Source of the DNA: Opitutia bacterium
GTDB taxonomy: Bacteria > Verrucomicrobiota > Verrucomicrobiia > Opitutales > UBA953
Reading direction: 5' to 3'
Length of the DNA stretch: 64,000 nt
NCBI GenBank assembly: GCA_947453335.1
Contig: CANGFP010000002.1
Coordinates: 186,001 to 250,000 of the forward strand
A program made the translations under genes and the position numbers. Under the pieces are notes generated by a model. It was not told the DNA's origin and did no database searches. It saw only the letters and a list, made by a program, of their open reading frames with translations. This document shows positions 8,615-18,798 of this stretch, piece by piece; the first letter of the stretch is position 1; every line of letters begins with the position of its first letter.

Positions 8615-9523
8615 ATGGCGGGCGGTTTCTTCGAGAGGCTGAAGGCGGGCTTGAGCCGGACCGCGGACGCGGTGGCCAACCTGCTCGCGCGGCCGATGGA
8701 CGACGCGGCCGCCGAAGAGCTGCGCGAACGCCTGATCCTCGGCGACTTCGGCCCGGCCACGGCCGACGAGGCCGTCGCCGCCGCCAAGGCGGCCTGGAAG
8801 TCCGACGCCGGCCTGCGCAAGGCGGGCCCGGCCGAGGCGGCCGCCGCCGTCCTGGAGAAGGCCCTCGGCGCCAGCGGCCCGTGGAGCTTGCCGGCCGACC
8901 GGTCGCCGACGGTGATCATGCTGCTCGGCGTCAACGGCGCCGGCAAGACGACGACGGCCGCCAAGCTCGTCGCCCTTTGGCAGGGACAAGGCCGACGCGG
9001 CCTGCTCGGGGCGTGCGACACCTTCCGCGCCGCCGCCGGCGAACAGCTCTCCACCTGGGCCGGTCGTCTCGGCACCGAGGTCGTCGGGGGAGCCGCCGGC
9101 GCCGATCCGGCCGCGGTCGCGTTCGACGCGGTCAAGGCCGCCGCCGCGCGCGGCGCCGACTTCGCCATCCTCGACACGGCGGGTCGCCTCCACACGAAGG
9201 CCCACCTGCTCGAGGAGCTCCGCAAGGTCGTCCGCGTCGTCAACAAGGCGTTGCCCGAGGCCCCGCACGAGAAGTGGCTCGTCGTGGATGGCTCGCTCGG
9301 CGCGAACTCGCTCGAGCAGGCCAAGGTCTTCCATGAGGCCGTCGGTCTCACCGGCCTCATCGTGACGAAGCTCGACGGCTCGGCCCGCGGCGGCGCCTTG
9401 GTCGCGATCGTCCGCGAGCTCGGGGTGCCCGTCCGCTTCATCGGCGTCGGCGAGCGGCCCGAAGACCTGCAGCCCTTCGACAAACGGGCCTATGCCCGCT
9501 CGGTGGTCGGCCTGGGCGAGTGA
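8615..9523 (+). CDS. ftsY: Signal recognition particle receptor FtsY
   Basis: GVNGAGKTTTAAKLVALWQ, CDTFRAAAGEQL, DTAGRLHTK, TKLDGSARGG, GVGERPEDLQPF. Confidence 0.95.
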   Translation: MAGGFFERLKAGLSRTADAVANLLARPMDDAAAEELRERLILGDFGPATADEAVAAAKAAWKSDAGLRKAGPAEAAAAVLEKALGASGPWSLPADRSPTVIMLLGVNGAGKTTTAAKLVALWQGQGRRGLLGACDTFRAAAGEQLSTWAGRLGTEVVGGAAGADPAAVAFDAVKAAAARGADFAILDTAGRLHTKAHLLEELRKVVRVVNKALPEAPHEKWLVVDGSLGANSLEQAKVFHEAVGLTGLIVTKLDGSARGGALVAIVRELGVPVRFIGVGERPEDLQPFDKRAYARSVVGLGE

Positions 9524-9565
9524 GGGAGGCTTGCCACCCCGCGGCCCGGCCGTCAGGGTGGCCGC

Positions 9566-10663
9566 ATGTCGGCTGAAAGCGTCACAGTGGAACTCGGTTC
9601 GCGCGCCTATCCGGTCCGGATCGGCGCCGGCGTCCTGGCCGAAGCCTTGGCCGCCGCCGACCAACGCCTCGCCCGCGGCGCGCGCTGCGTGGCGGTGACC
9701 TCGCCGGCGATCGCGGCCGCCCGGCCCGACCTCGTCCAGGCCCTGCGCCAGCGCCTGCCGGTCTACGTGACGTCGACCGACGGCGAGAAGGCGAAGTCCG
9801 CCGAGGAGCTTGCGCGCGTCTGGGATTTCCTCGCGGAGCACCGCGTGGCCCGCGACGGCGCGCTCTTCGCGGTCGGCGGCGGCGTGGTCGGCGACCTCGC
9901 CGGCTTCGCGGCGGCCTCCTACCAGCGGGGCGTCGATTTCTACCAGGTACCGACGACTCTGCTGGCGATGGTCGACAGTTCCGTCGGCGGGAAGACCGGC
10001 ATCAACCTCGCCGCGGGCAAGAACCTCGTCGGCAACTTCCACCAACCGACGGCGGTCTTCGCCGACACCTCGCTCCTGTCCACGCTGCCGGCCCGCGAGT
10101 TCGCCGCCGGCATGGCCGAGGTCATCAAGCACGGCCTCATCGCCGACCGCGCGCTCTTCGCCCAGCTGCAGGCCCATGCGCCCTTGGCCTGGGACCACCC
10201 GCTGCTCCCGCGCGTCATCCGCCGTTGCGTCGAGATCAAGGCCGCCGTCGTCGCGGGCGACGAACGCGAGACGAGCGCCCAAGGCGGCCGCGCGCTCCTC
10301 AACCTCGGCCACACGTTCGGCCATGCCGTCGAAGCCATCGCCGGCTACGGGACCTACCTGCACGGCGAAGCCGTCGCCATCGGCCTCGTGATGGCCGCCC
10401 GCCTTTCCGCCGAGCTCGGCCGCTGCACCGCGGACGACGCCGCGGCGGTCGCGCGCACCCTGACCGCGCACCGCCTGCCGACGGAGCTCCGCTCGCCCCT
10501 GCCGCTCGACCGCATGCTCGACGCGATGCGCCGCGACAAGAAGGTCCGCGGCGGCAAGCTCCGCTTCGTCCTGCAGGAAGGCATCGGCGCGGCCAGCACC
10601 TCCGACGACGTCCCGGAAGAGGCCGCCATCCGCGCGCTCCTCGCCGGGGGCGCGGTGCGCTGA
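9566..10663 (+). CDS. aroB: 3-dehydroquinate synthase
   Basis: GGGVVGDLAGFAAASYQRGVDFYQVPTTLLAMVDSSVGGKTGIN; GHTFGHAVE; HGEAVAIG. Confidence 0.96.
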   Translation: MSAESVTVELGSRAYPVRIGAGVLAEALAAADQRLARGARCVAVTSPAIAAARPDLVQALRQRLPVYVTSTDGEKAKSAEELARVWDFLAEHRVARDGALFAVGGGVVGDLAGFAAASYQRGVDFYQVPTTLLAMVDSSVGGKTGINLAAGKNLVGNFHQPTAVFADTSLLSTLPAREFAAGMAEVIKHGLIADRALFAQLQAHAPLAWDHPLLPRVIRRCVEIKAAVVAGDERETSAQGGRALLNLGHTFGHAVEAIAGYGTYLHGEAVAIGLVMAARLSAELGRCTADDAAAVARTLTAHRLPTELRSPLPLDRMLDAMRRDKKVRGGKLRFVLQEGIGAASTSDDVPEEAAIRALLAGGAVR

Positions 10664-10666
10664 GGT

Positions 10667-10897
10667 TCAGGGGCGCGGACCGACCGCCGGCTGGACCGCG
10701 CGCCAATCGCCGTCGCGCCGGCGTTGGTCGTTCTTCTCGTTCGCGGCCTTCACGCGTTCCTCCAGCGTGCCTTCCTTCGGGGCTTCGCCCGCCAAGGCGG
10801 CCGCGGCCGGGGACTTCTCCGCGACGAACGACGGGTCGTCCTTCGGGATCGCGCACCCGCCCAAGGCGAGCGCCGCGCAGAAGAGCAGCGTCCTCAT
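10667..10897 (-). CDS. Small putative lipoprotein
   Basis: Signal peptide with lipobox: MRTLLFCAALALGGCAIPK. Confidence 0.6.
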   Translation of the reverse strand: MRTLLFCAALALGGCAIPKDDPSFVAEKSPAAAALAGEAPKEGTLEERVKAANEKNDQRRRDGDWRAVQPAVGPRP

Positions 10898-12828
10898 CGG
10901 GCCTGGGCGCGCTTGCGCGCGTCGGTCTCGAGCCAGCCGCGAAGGGCGAGGGCCGCCTTGCGGGCGCGTTCGCGCGCGGCGTCCAAGGCGTCGGCGTCCT
11001 CGGCCTTGGCCGAGGCGAACGAGTAGAACTTCACCTTCGGCTCGGTGCCGGAGGCGCGGACGGCGAGACGGCGGCCATCGGCGAGGTCGGCGACGATGAA
11101 CTCCTCCTTCGGCACGCGTTCGCCTTCGGCGTCGAGGACCTCGTCACGTTCGTAGTCGGTGACGCGGACGACCTTGGCGCCGTCGATCTCCTTCGGCGGC
11201 TGGGCGCGCCACGTCGACACGATGCGGCGGATGGCCGCGGCGCCCTCGGCTCCTTCGAAGGACAGGTTGAGCAGGTCCTCGTGGTGCGCGCCATGGACGA
11301 GGTGCAGCGCATCGAGGGCGTCGAGCAGCGTGCGGCCGCGCGAGCGCAGCACGGCCGCGAACTCGCAGAGCATCACCACCGTGGCGTTGGCGTCCTTGTC
11401 GCGGACGGCGTCGTCGGCGAGGTAGCCGTAGCTCTCCTCGGCGCCGAGCAGGAAGAGCGACGAATGGCGGAGCGCCAAGGGCGCGCGGCGGCGCAACGGC
11501 AAGGCGGGCGCGTCCGCGCCGGCAGCGGCGGCGAGCCTGCGGGACCACCGGTCGAGCTTCCGGGCGATCCACTTGAAGCCCACGAGCGTCTCGACGCAGC
11601 GCACGCCGTGGCGGGCGCAGATCGCGGACACGAGCGGGGTCGTCACGAGGGACTTCACGACGACCGCGGCCTCGGAACCGGCGGCCGGGAGCACCCCGGC
11701 GTCCTTCAGGGCGGAGAGGCGGAACTCGGTGAGCAGGGCCGCGACCTCGTTGCCGGAGAGCAGGCGGTAGCCGCCCGTCGGCAACGGGCAGGCCGCGCCG
11801 ACGCGGTCGGAATCCGGGTCCGTCGCCAGGACGAGGTCGGCGGAGATCTCCGCGGCGTGCTGGAGCGCGAGGGCGAAGGCCGCCGGGCTTTCCGGATTGG
11901 GCGAAGGCACCGTCGGGAAACGGCCGTCGTGGTCGCGCTGTTCCTCGACGACATGGGGATCCAAGCCGACGCGGCGCAAGGCCGGCACGACCATGACGTC
12001 GCCCGTGCCGTGGAGGTTCGTGTAGACGACCTTCGGGGCGTGGCGGGAAAGGATGTCCGGATCGAGCACCAAGGCCGTCAGGCGGGCGAGGTACGCCTCC
12101 TCCGCGGCGGCGGGCACGGCCTGCACGCCCGCGAGGTCCTTCTCGAGATACGGTTCGACGTCGGCCAGGCCGATGGCGCCCACGTGCGCGACGATCGCGG
12201 CGTCGTCGGGCGGCGTCACCTGACCACCGTCGGCGAGGCAGCACTTGAAGCCGTTGTCGTGCGAAGGATTGTGGCTCGCCGTGATGACGACGCCGGCGTG
12301 GGCGCCGAGGTGGCGCACCGTGAAGCTCAGCTGAGGAGTCGAGCGCGCCCCGGCGAACAGGTAGGCCTCCCCGCCGAGACGGACCCAGGCCGAAGCCAGC
12401 AGCTCGGCGAAGTGGCGGGAGAAGTGGCGGACGTCATGGGCCACGACGAGCCGCGGCGCCGGCGTCTTGGCGGAAACCTGCCGCCAGAGCCCCAAACCGG
12501 CCCGGAGGACGTTGAAGTCGTTGAGGCAGGCCGAGCCGACGGCGGCGCGGACCGGGAGCCCGGCGGCGTCCAGCTCGTTGGCGGCGCTGACGCGACCGAC
12601 GGTCCGTCCGCGCATCCCGCCCGTGCCGAAGGCGATGCCCTTGTAGAAGCGGTCCTCGAGCTCGGCCCAAGCGCCCTGGGCCGCGAGATCGGCCAGGGCC
12701 TCGACGGCGGCCGGGGGGAGAGCCCCCGATTCCAACCAGGCCGAGGCGTTGGTCAGGGCGGCGGCGGAAAGCTGGCCCTTGGATTTGGCCGCCTTGAGGG
12801 CGGCAAGGACGGAGGCGGTGGCGCTCAT
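10894..12828 (-). CDS. Phosphoglucomutase/phosphomannomutase family protein
   Basis: GTGGMRGRTVGRVSAANE, VVITASHNPSHDNGFKC, ATDPDSDRVGAA, RASGTEPKVKFYS. Confidence 0.92.
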   Translation of the reverse strand: MSATASVLAALKAAKSKGQLSAAALTNASAWLESGALPPAAVEALADLAAQGAWAELEDRFYKGIAFGTGGMRGRTVGRVSAANELDAAGLPVRAAVGSACLNDFNVLRAGLGLWRQVSAKTPAPRLVVAHDVRHFSRHFAELLASAWVRLGGEAYLFAGARSTPQLSFTVRHLGAHAGVVITASHNPSHDNGFKCCLADGGQVTPPDDAAIVAHVGAIGLADVEPYLEKDLAGVQAVPAAAEEAYLARLTALVLDPDILSRHAPKVVYTNLHGTGDVMVVPALRRVGLDPHVVEEQRDHDGRFPTVPSPNPESPAAFALALQHAAEISADLVLATDPDSDRVGAACPLPTGGYRLLSGNEVAALLTEFRLSALKDAGVLPAAGSEAAVVVKSLVTTPLVSAICARHGVRCVETLVGFKWIARKLDRWSRRLAAAAGADAPALPLRRRAPLALRHSSLFLLGAEESYGYLADDAVRDKDANATVVMLCEFAAVLRSRGRTLLDALDALHLVHGAHHEDLLNLSFEGAEGAAAIRRIVSTWRAQPPKEIDGAKVVRVTDYERDEVLDAEGERVPKEEFIVADLADGRRLAVRASGTEPKVKFYSFASAKAEDADALDAARERARKAALALRGWLETDARKRAQAR

Positions 12829-12929
12829 GAGCCCCGGAGTGTTGGGGTCTGGCGAACCGGCACAAGCCCGGAGCACGGGGGGGAGGCGGGGGTTGACACT
12901 GGGCGGACGTTGGCAAGGGTTGAACCCCC

Positions 12930-13661
12930 ATGGCCGAAGACAGCTCCCAGAAGCGTCCCCCCAGCGACGACGACCGCAACTTGGTGGTCGTAGACGAAGA
13001 TTTCGCGAACGCCGATGCGGAAGACCGCCTCTGGCTCTTCTGGGAACGCAACAAGTCCTTGATCGTCCGCGGAACCACGGTGGTCGTCCTCGCCATCATC
13101 GCCGCCATCGGCTTCCACTTCTGGAAGGAAGCCCAGCGCGAAGAGCTCGGCCAGGCCTACGTCGCTTGCCAGGACGAAGCCGCCCGCCGCGCCTTCGCCG
13201 CCGCCCATCCCGGCGAACCCCTTGCCGCCGTCGCCTTGCTTGAAGTCGCCGACGACCTCCGCAAGGCCAACAAGCTCGAAGAGGCCGCCAAGGCCTATGA
13301 CGCCGCCGGCAAGGCCGCGTCGGGCGACACCAAGGCCGGCAAGGCCGTCGCCGTCCGCGCCCGCCTCTACGCCGCCCTGTCCCGCCAGGAACTCGGCCAG
13401 CCCGACGCCGAAGCCGGCATCGTCGCCGTCGCCGAGGACAATTCCGCGCCGGACACCCTGCGTGGCTACGCGATGTACGTGCTCGCCAACCTCGCCCTGA
13501 CGAAGGGAGACAGCGCGGCCGCCGCCAAGTGGGTCAACCTCATGGACAAGCGCCTCAAGCCCAACCATGTCTGGGCTTCGGACAAGAGCTGGCTCGTCCG
13601 CTCCGAACCCTCGTTGCTCACCCCCGTGGGCGCGACCCCCGCGACCCCCGCGGGCAAGTAA
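12930..13661 (+). CDS. Single-TM tetratricopeptide-like protein (YfgM-like)
   Basis: N-terminal cytoplasmic segment, TM (IVRGTTVVVLAIIAAIGFHFW), TPR-like helices. Confidence 0.6.
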   Translation: MAEDSSQKRPPSDDDRNLVVVDEDFANADAEDRLWLFWERNKSLIVRGTTVVVLAIIAAIGFHFWKEAQREELGQAYVACQDEAARRAFAAAHPGEPLAAVALLEVADDLRKANKLEEAAKAYDAAGKAASGDTKAGKAVAVRARLYAALSRQELGQPDAEAGIVAVAEDNSAPDTLRGYAMYVLANLALTKGDSAAAAKWVNLMDKRLKPNHVWASDKSWLVRSEPSLLTPVGATPATPAGK

Positions 13662-13667
13662 GGCCTG

Positions 13668-14657
13668 ATGTCCGACGCCGCGCCGCAGCCGGAGGCCGCC
13701 GTGGCGGCCGAACGCCTGACCAAGCGGTACGGTTCCCTCACGGCCATCGAAGACCTCACGTTCTCCGTCGCTCCCGGAGAGGTCGTCGGCTTCCTCGGCC
13801 CCAACGGCGCCGGGAAGTCGACCACGATGCGGATCCTCTCCGGCACGATGGCCGGCACGTCGGGCCGGGCTTCGATCTGGGGCGTCTCCGTCGCGCTGCA
13901 TCCCGCCGAAGCGAAGCGCCACATGGCGTACATGCCGGAGAACAACCCGCTCCCCGAAGACCTCCGCGTCGAGGAATACCTCCGCCTCCGCGCGCGGCTC
14001 AAGGACGTCGCCCCGGACCAGGTCGATGCGCGCGTGGCCAAGGTCATGGAGGATTGCGACCTCGTGCGGCGAGCCTCCGGTCGCCTGATCGGCCAGCTTT
14101 CGAAGGGCTTCCGCCAGCGCGTCGGCATCGCGGACGCCATCCTCGCGCAACCTAAGGTGGTGATCCTCGACGAGCCGACGATCGGCCTCGACCCGCACCA
14201 GATCCTCGGCATCCGCGACCTCATCCGTTCCCTGCGCGGGCGGATGGCCGTTCTCATCTCCAGCCACATCCTGCACGAGGTCGAGCAGGTGTGCGACAAG
14301 GTCGTCATCATCAACCGCGGCCGCCTCGTAGCCCAAGGCCGCACCGACGACCTGCGCCGCGAGCTCCTGCCGCACGTCGGCTTCACCGTCGTCGCCAAGG
14401 CCGCCCCGTCCGAGCTGGCCGCGCTCTGCGCCGCGTCCGACCCCGCCGCCGAGGTCGACGCCGGGACGCCCGTCGACGGCGGCTGGACCCGCTACCGGGT
14501 CACCCTGCCGGCCGGGTCGCCCGCGCGCGAGACGCTCGCCGCCGGGCTCATGCGGGCCGGCCTGCCGCTCCGCGAGATCGCCGAGGAACGCTACGGCCTC
14601 GAGGACATCTTCCTCGCCGCCACCCGCCGCAGCCCGGCGGACGGACGCCGCCCCTGA
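13668..14657 (+). CDS. ABC transporter ATP-binding protein (GldA-type)
   Basis: Walker A GPNGAGKST, signature LSKGFRQRVGIADAIL, Walker B VVILDEP. Confidence 0.92.
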   Translation: MSDAAPQPEAAVAAERLTKRYGSLTAIEDLTFSVAPGEVVGFLGPNGAGKSTTMRILSGTMAGTSGRASIWGVSVALHPAEAKRHMAYMPENNPLPEDLRVEEYLRLRARLKDVAPDQVDARVAKVMEDCDLVRRASGRLIGQLSKGFRQRVGIADAILAQPKVVILDEPTIGLDPHQILGIRDLIRSLRGRMAVLISSHILHEVEQVCDKVVIINRGRLVAQGRTDDLRRELLPHVGFTVVAKAAPSELAALCAASDPAAEVDAGTPVDGGWTRYRVTLPAGSPARETLAAGLMRAGLPLREIAEERYGLEDIFLAATRRSPADGRRP

Positions 14658-14659
14658 CC

Positions 14660-15421
14660 ATGCGCCATTTCCGCACGCTGCTCGCGCACGAACTGCGCTC
14701 CGCCCTGCTCTCCGGCAACACCTGGGCGTCGGCCGCGCTGTTCCTCGCCCTGATGGGCGGCATCCATTTCTTCGCGCTCCTCGAATGCAGCCGCGCGCCG
14801 CAGCCCTGGACGCCCGTCGAGGCGACGTTCCGCCTCTTCTGGCTGCCGCTCCTCTGCGTGCTCCCGCTGCTCACGATGCGCAGCTTCGCCGAGGAACGCC
14901 GCAGCGGCACGCTCTCGGCGCTCCTCACCACGCCGGCGAGCACCGCCGCCATCGTGTGGGCGAAGTTCCTCGCCGCCTGGCTGACCTGGGCGGCCTTCTG
15001 GTGCGCGTTCCTCGCGTTCCCGTGGATCGTGCAGGCGCGTCTCGGCACGGCGGGCGACCAGCGCCTCGGCGACCCCGCGACGCTCTTCGGCGGCCTCTGC
15101 TTCGTGCTCGTCAGCGGGCTGCTGCACGTCGCCTTGGGCATCCTCTGCAGCTGCCTCACGCGCAGCGCGGCGCTCGCGGCGCTGCTGACCTTCATCTGCC
15201 TGCTCGGCCTCACCGCGATCGGCGGCGCGATGGAATCGCTCCCGATCGAAAGCTGGTCGTGGCTCGGTTGGCTCCGCGAACCCGCCGCGCACCTGCGCAC
15301 CTTCGGCCACCTGCAGGATTTCGCGGGCGGGATCCTCGACTCCCGACCCCTCGTGCTGTACGTCACCGGGATGATGCTCGCGCTCGGGCTGTCCGTCCTC
15401 GCCGTGGAGGGCCAGGAATAG
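14660..15421 (+). CDS. ABC transporter permease (GldF-type)
   Basis: Multi-TM; FRTLLAHELRSALLSGNTW...MRSFAEERRSGTLSALLTTPAS; follows ATPase. Confidence 0.85.
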   Translation: MRHFRTLLAHELRSALLSGNTWASAALFLALMGGIHFFALLECSRAPQPWTPVEATFRLFWLPLLCVLPLLTMRSFAEERRSGTLSALLTTPASTAAIVWAKFLAAWLTWAAFWCAFLAFPWIVQARLGTAGDQRLGDPATLFGGLCFVLVSGLLHVALGILCSCLTRSAALAALLTFICLLGLTAIGGAMESLPIESWSWLGWLREPAAHLRTFGHLQDFAGGILDSRPLVLYVTGMMLALGLSVLAVEGQE

Positions 15422-15422
15422 C

Positions 15423-16961
15423 ATGGCCCCCCTCCGCGACGACTTCGGTTCCGTCCGGCCCGTCCGCCGGCTCAACCGCCTGACCCAGGCGCTGCTGGCC
15501 ATCGGCCTCGCGGTGACCGTGAACTACCTCGCCTCGCAGACCGAGTTCCGGTTCCGAGAGGACCTCACCTGGGACCACCGCCACTCGCTCGCGGCCGAAT
15601 CCGCCGAGACCGTGCGCGTCGCCGGCCGCAAGAGCCCGGTGGGCGACAAGCAGAACCGCAACTGGGTCCGCGCCCTCGTCCTGGCGGACAACTTCGGCGA
15701 AGCCGACGCCGGCCTCCGCGCCCAGCTCGGCAAGCTCCTCGAGGCCTACAAGCTCGAGGCCTCCCGCGCCGGCGGCGAATGGTTCAACGTCCTCCAGGTC
15801 AGCAACGGGCTGAACCAGGAGATCCTCTCCGAGGTCGCCGCCCGCCACGGCCCGCCCGGCCGCAACATCGCGCTGATCCTCACCTGCGGCACGCGGGCGA
15901 AGTTCGTCACCCTCGCCGAGCTCATCGACGTCAACGCCGCCAAGGTCGCGACCTTCCGCGGCGAGGAAGCCGTGACCTCCGCCTTGCTGGAGGTCACCGA
16001 GGACCGCCCGGCCGTCTGCTACGTCACGCGCGGCCACGGCGAACTCGGGCTCGCGGACACCTCGCCGCTGCGCGGCCTCTCGCAGCTCTCCCGCCAGCTG
16101 CGCAACCGCAACTTCATCCTCCGGGAGCTCGACCTCCCGACCGCCTCCGAAGTCCCCCGCGACGCCGCGATGGTCCTCGTCGCGGGGCCGCAGGCGGCGT
16201 TCTCCGCCGCCGAGGCCGAACGCCTCCGCAGCTACCTCTACGACCGCAACGGCCGCGTACTCGCCTTCCTGGAGCCCGGCCGCGAGCACGGGCTCGACGC
16301 CGTGCTCTCCGAGTGGGCGATCTTCTCGCCCGACGCCCTCCTCCAGGAGAACGACCCGTCCTGCCGCACGGCCGACGGGGACATCGCCGTCCGCCTGCTC
16401 GCGGAGAAGGCCCACCCGCTCACCCGCGTGCTGCGCGAGCAGGACCTGCCCCTCGTCGTCAGCCGGGCCCGCCCGGCGCGCTTCGACGAAGGCAGCGCCC
16501 CCGACAGCACGTTGTCCGTCACTCCGCTGGTGTTCTCCTCCAACGTCCGCAACGGCGCCATGCTCTCCTGGGCCGAGACCGACCCCCAGCGCCGTCCGGT
16601 GCGTTTCGACCCCGAGCGCGACCATGCCGGCCCGGTCTGCATCGCGGCCGCGGCCGAGCGCGCCGCAGGGATCCGCAAGGGCGCCGGCAGCATCGGCGGC
16701 CGGCTCATCGTGGTCGGCAGCACGGACCTCGTCTCCAACGCCCGCCTCAACCGCGGCGGCAACCAGGCCTTCGTGACCCAATGCGCGGCCTGGCTCTCGG
16801 ACCGCGACCGGGCGGTCGCCCTCCCGGCGCGCGCCGCCGGCGTCTACCAGGTGAACGCGACGGCCGCCGATTTCTGGGCCTTGGCGCTCCGGTTCGGCGC
16901 GGTTCCCTTGCTGATGCTCGCAGTCGGGCTTGCGGTTTCCGTGTGGCGTCGCAGAAGTTAA
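15423..16961 (+). CDS. GldG-family ABC-associated protein
   Basis: N-terminal TM, RFREDLTWDHRHSLAAESAETVR, C-terminal TM; operon position after permease. Confidence 0.75.
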   Translation: MAPLRDDFGSVRPVRRLNRLTQALLAIGLAVTVNYLASQTEFRFREDLTWDHRHSLAAESAETVRVAGRKSPVGDKQNRNWVRALVLADNFGEADAGLRAQLGKLLEAYKLEASRAGGEWFNVLQVSNGLNQEILSEVAARHGPPGRNIALILTCGTRAKFVTLAELIDVNAAKVATFRGEEAVTSALLEVTEDRPAVCYVTRGHGELGLADTSPLRGLSQLSRQLRNRNFILRELDLPTASEVPRDAAMVLVAGPQAAFSAAEAERLRSYLYDRNGRVLAFLEPGREHGLDAVLSEWAIFSPDALLQENDPSCRTADGDIAVRLLAEKAHPLTRVLREQDLPLVVSRARPARFDEGSAPDSTLSVTPLVFSSNVRNGAMLSWAETDPQRRPVRFDPERDHAGPVCIAAAAERAAGIRKGAGSIGGRLIVVGSTDLVSNARLNRGGNQAFVTQCAAWLSDRDRAVALPARAAGVYQVNATAADFWALALRFGAVPLLMLAVGLAVSVWRRRS

Positions 16962-16968
16962 GGGTCTC

Positions 16969-18798
16969 ATGCGGATCGCCCGCACCACCCTGGTCCTGAT
17001 CCTGGCCAACCTCGTCGCTTTCGGCCTGGTCTGGCGGGCCACCTCCGCCCATCGCCAGGCGGCCACGACGCAGGACCTCCTCTTCCCCGCCGCGCTGGCG
17101 AAGCTCGAGCTCGCCGACGCCGGGCAGAAGCTCGTCCTCGAGAAACGCGCGAGCATGTGGCGCATCACCGCGCCGATCGAATGGTCCGCCAACCTCTGGG
17201 CCGTGCAGCGCCTGCTCGACGAGGTCCGCTTCATCGACGGAGACAAGGGCTTCGCGACGGCCGAGACCAAGGCCGCCGGCGGCAGCCTCGCCACCTACGG
17301 GCTCGCGACGCCGCGCTGGACGCTGCGCGCGACCTCTGAGGCCGGCGTCGCGGTCGAAGTGAAGATCGGCGAGAACAAGGATACCCGCCGCCTTTTCCTG
17401 CTCACCCCGGACGGCAGCCGCATCATCCCGCTGGGCGACGCGATGGCCGCGGCCCTCGAGGCCAAGCCCGAGAGCTACCGCGTGGACAGGATCTTCGAGA
17501 TCCCCGACTTCGAGGTCCGCACCGTGACCGCGCGCCTGCGCCTGAAGGACGGCGACGTCGTCACTTCGCTCTCCTTCGAGGAACGCACGCGGCCCGGCCG
17601 CCGCAACCAAGGGCCGGAATGGCGCTTCGAGGCTCCCTTCGACGCCTTGGCCGACCCGGACCGCGCGACGAAGGCCATCGCCGAGCTCGCCAACCTGCGC
17701 GCGGTGAAGTTCGCCGATGCCCCCGAAAGCGAGACCGGCCTGGCCACGCCCGAGCTGCGCCTCGGCCTGGAAGGCAGTTCGCGTCGGCAGGTCCTGCTCG
17801 TCGGCAAGCCCAAGGCCGGCAGCCCCGCCCAACGCTGGGCCAAGCTCGAGGACAACTCCTCGCTCTTCCTGGTCGAAGGCAAGGCGCTCGCCGAATGGGA
17901 GAACCCCAAGGCCACGCTCGCTTCGGCGCGCCCAGCGGACTTCGATCCCGAGCTCGCGAGCGGCCTGACGATCACCTCCGGCGGACGCTTCATCACCCTG
18001 CACCGGCTCGACGCCACCGGCGCCGAGCCGCGCTGGGAGATCCCCGTCGCGCCCGGTTCCACCGCGACCAAGCGCCGCGAAGCGGACGGCAAGCTGACCC
18101 GGGAGTTCCTCACCGCGTTGACGCGCCTGCGCGCCTCGCTCGGCGGCCCCGCCTCGACCCCGACGCTCGTGCCCGCCGCGCTGCTGCCGGCCGAGGCGAC
18201 GCACAAGGTCGAGGTCGAGTTCGGCGGCGACCGTCTGACGCTGTCCTTCTACCCGCCGGCCGCAGGCTCCGCGCCCGGCACCCTGCTCGTGCACCAGAAG
18301 GGCTCGCCGCTCGCCGCGGCCTGCGACGTCTCGCTGCTGCGCAACGCGCAGGCGGCGGTCGACCCCAAGGCCTGGCGCAACCGTGGCCTGACCGAGCTCG
18401 CCGCCGGCGCCAAGGTCACGGGCCTGCGCCTCACGGAACGCGCCGACGGCAAGGCCCTCGGCGAAGCGCGCCTCGGGCCCGACGGCAACTGGGCCGGTAC
18501 GGGCCGCCTCGACCCCGCCAGCAGCCGCCGCCTCGCGGGCGCGCTGATGCAGGTCCGCGCCACCGAGTTCCCGACCCGCGACATCGGCGCGGGCGAGTTC
18601 CGCTACGAGCTCCGCGTGACCGACCAGGCCGCCGCCGGCGCCACGGGCGCGAGCGAGACCTTCCGCACCTACCTCTGCACGGCGCCGCTGAACCGGTCGG
18701 CCGTGCTCGTGCGCGACGAAGCCGACGGGGATGACTTCCTCCTTGAGGCCTCGCTCGCCGAAATCCTCATCCCCCTGCTCGGATCGGATGGGCGATGA
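16969..18798 (+). CDS. DUF4340-domain protein
   Basis: N-terminal TM; LEKRASMWRITAPIEWSANLWAVQRLLDEV pattern; neighbour of GldG-type protein. Confidence 0.7.
   Translation: MRIARTTLVLILANLVAFGLVWRATSAHRQAATTQDLLFPAALAKLELADAGQKLVLEKRASMWRITAPIEWSANLWAVQRLLDEVRFIDGDKGFATAETKAAGGSLATYGLATPRWTLRATSEAGVAVEVKIGENKDTRRLFLLTPDGSRIIPLGDAMAAALEAKPESYRVDRIFEIPDFEVRTVTARLRLKDGDVVTSLSFEERTRPGRRNQGPEWRFEAPFDALADPDRATKAIAELANLRAVKFADAPESETGLATPELRLGLEGSSRRQVLLVGKPKAGSPAQRWAKLEDNSSLFLVEGKALAEWENPKATLASARPADFDPELASGLTITSGGRFITLHRLDATGAEPRWEIPVAPGSTATKRREADGKLTREFLTALTRLRASLGGPASTPTLVPAALLPAEATHKVEVEFGGDRLTLSFYPPAAGSAPGTLLVHQKGSPLAAACDVSLLRNAQAAVDPKAWRNRGLTELAAGAKVTGLRLTERADGKALGEARLGPDGNWAGTGRLDPASSRRLAGALMQVRATEFPTRDIGAGEFRYELRVTDQAAAGATGASETFRTYLCTAPLNRSAVLVRDEADGDDFLLEASLAEILIPLLGSDGR

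Noticed and set aside
12893-12921. TTGACA at 12893 considered as a -35 box for the TPR gene
   Set aside because: No convincing -10 element at the proper spacing.
10225-12993. 922-aa + strand ORF antisense to the phosphoglucomutase gene
   Set aside because: Shadow ORF; the - strand gene has intact catalytic motifs.
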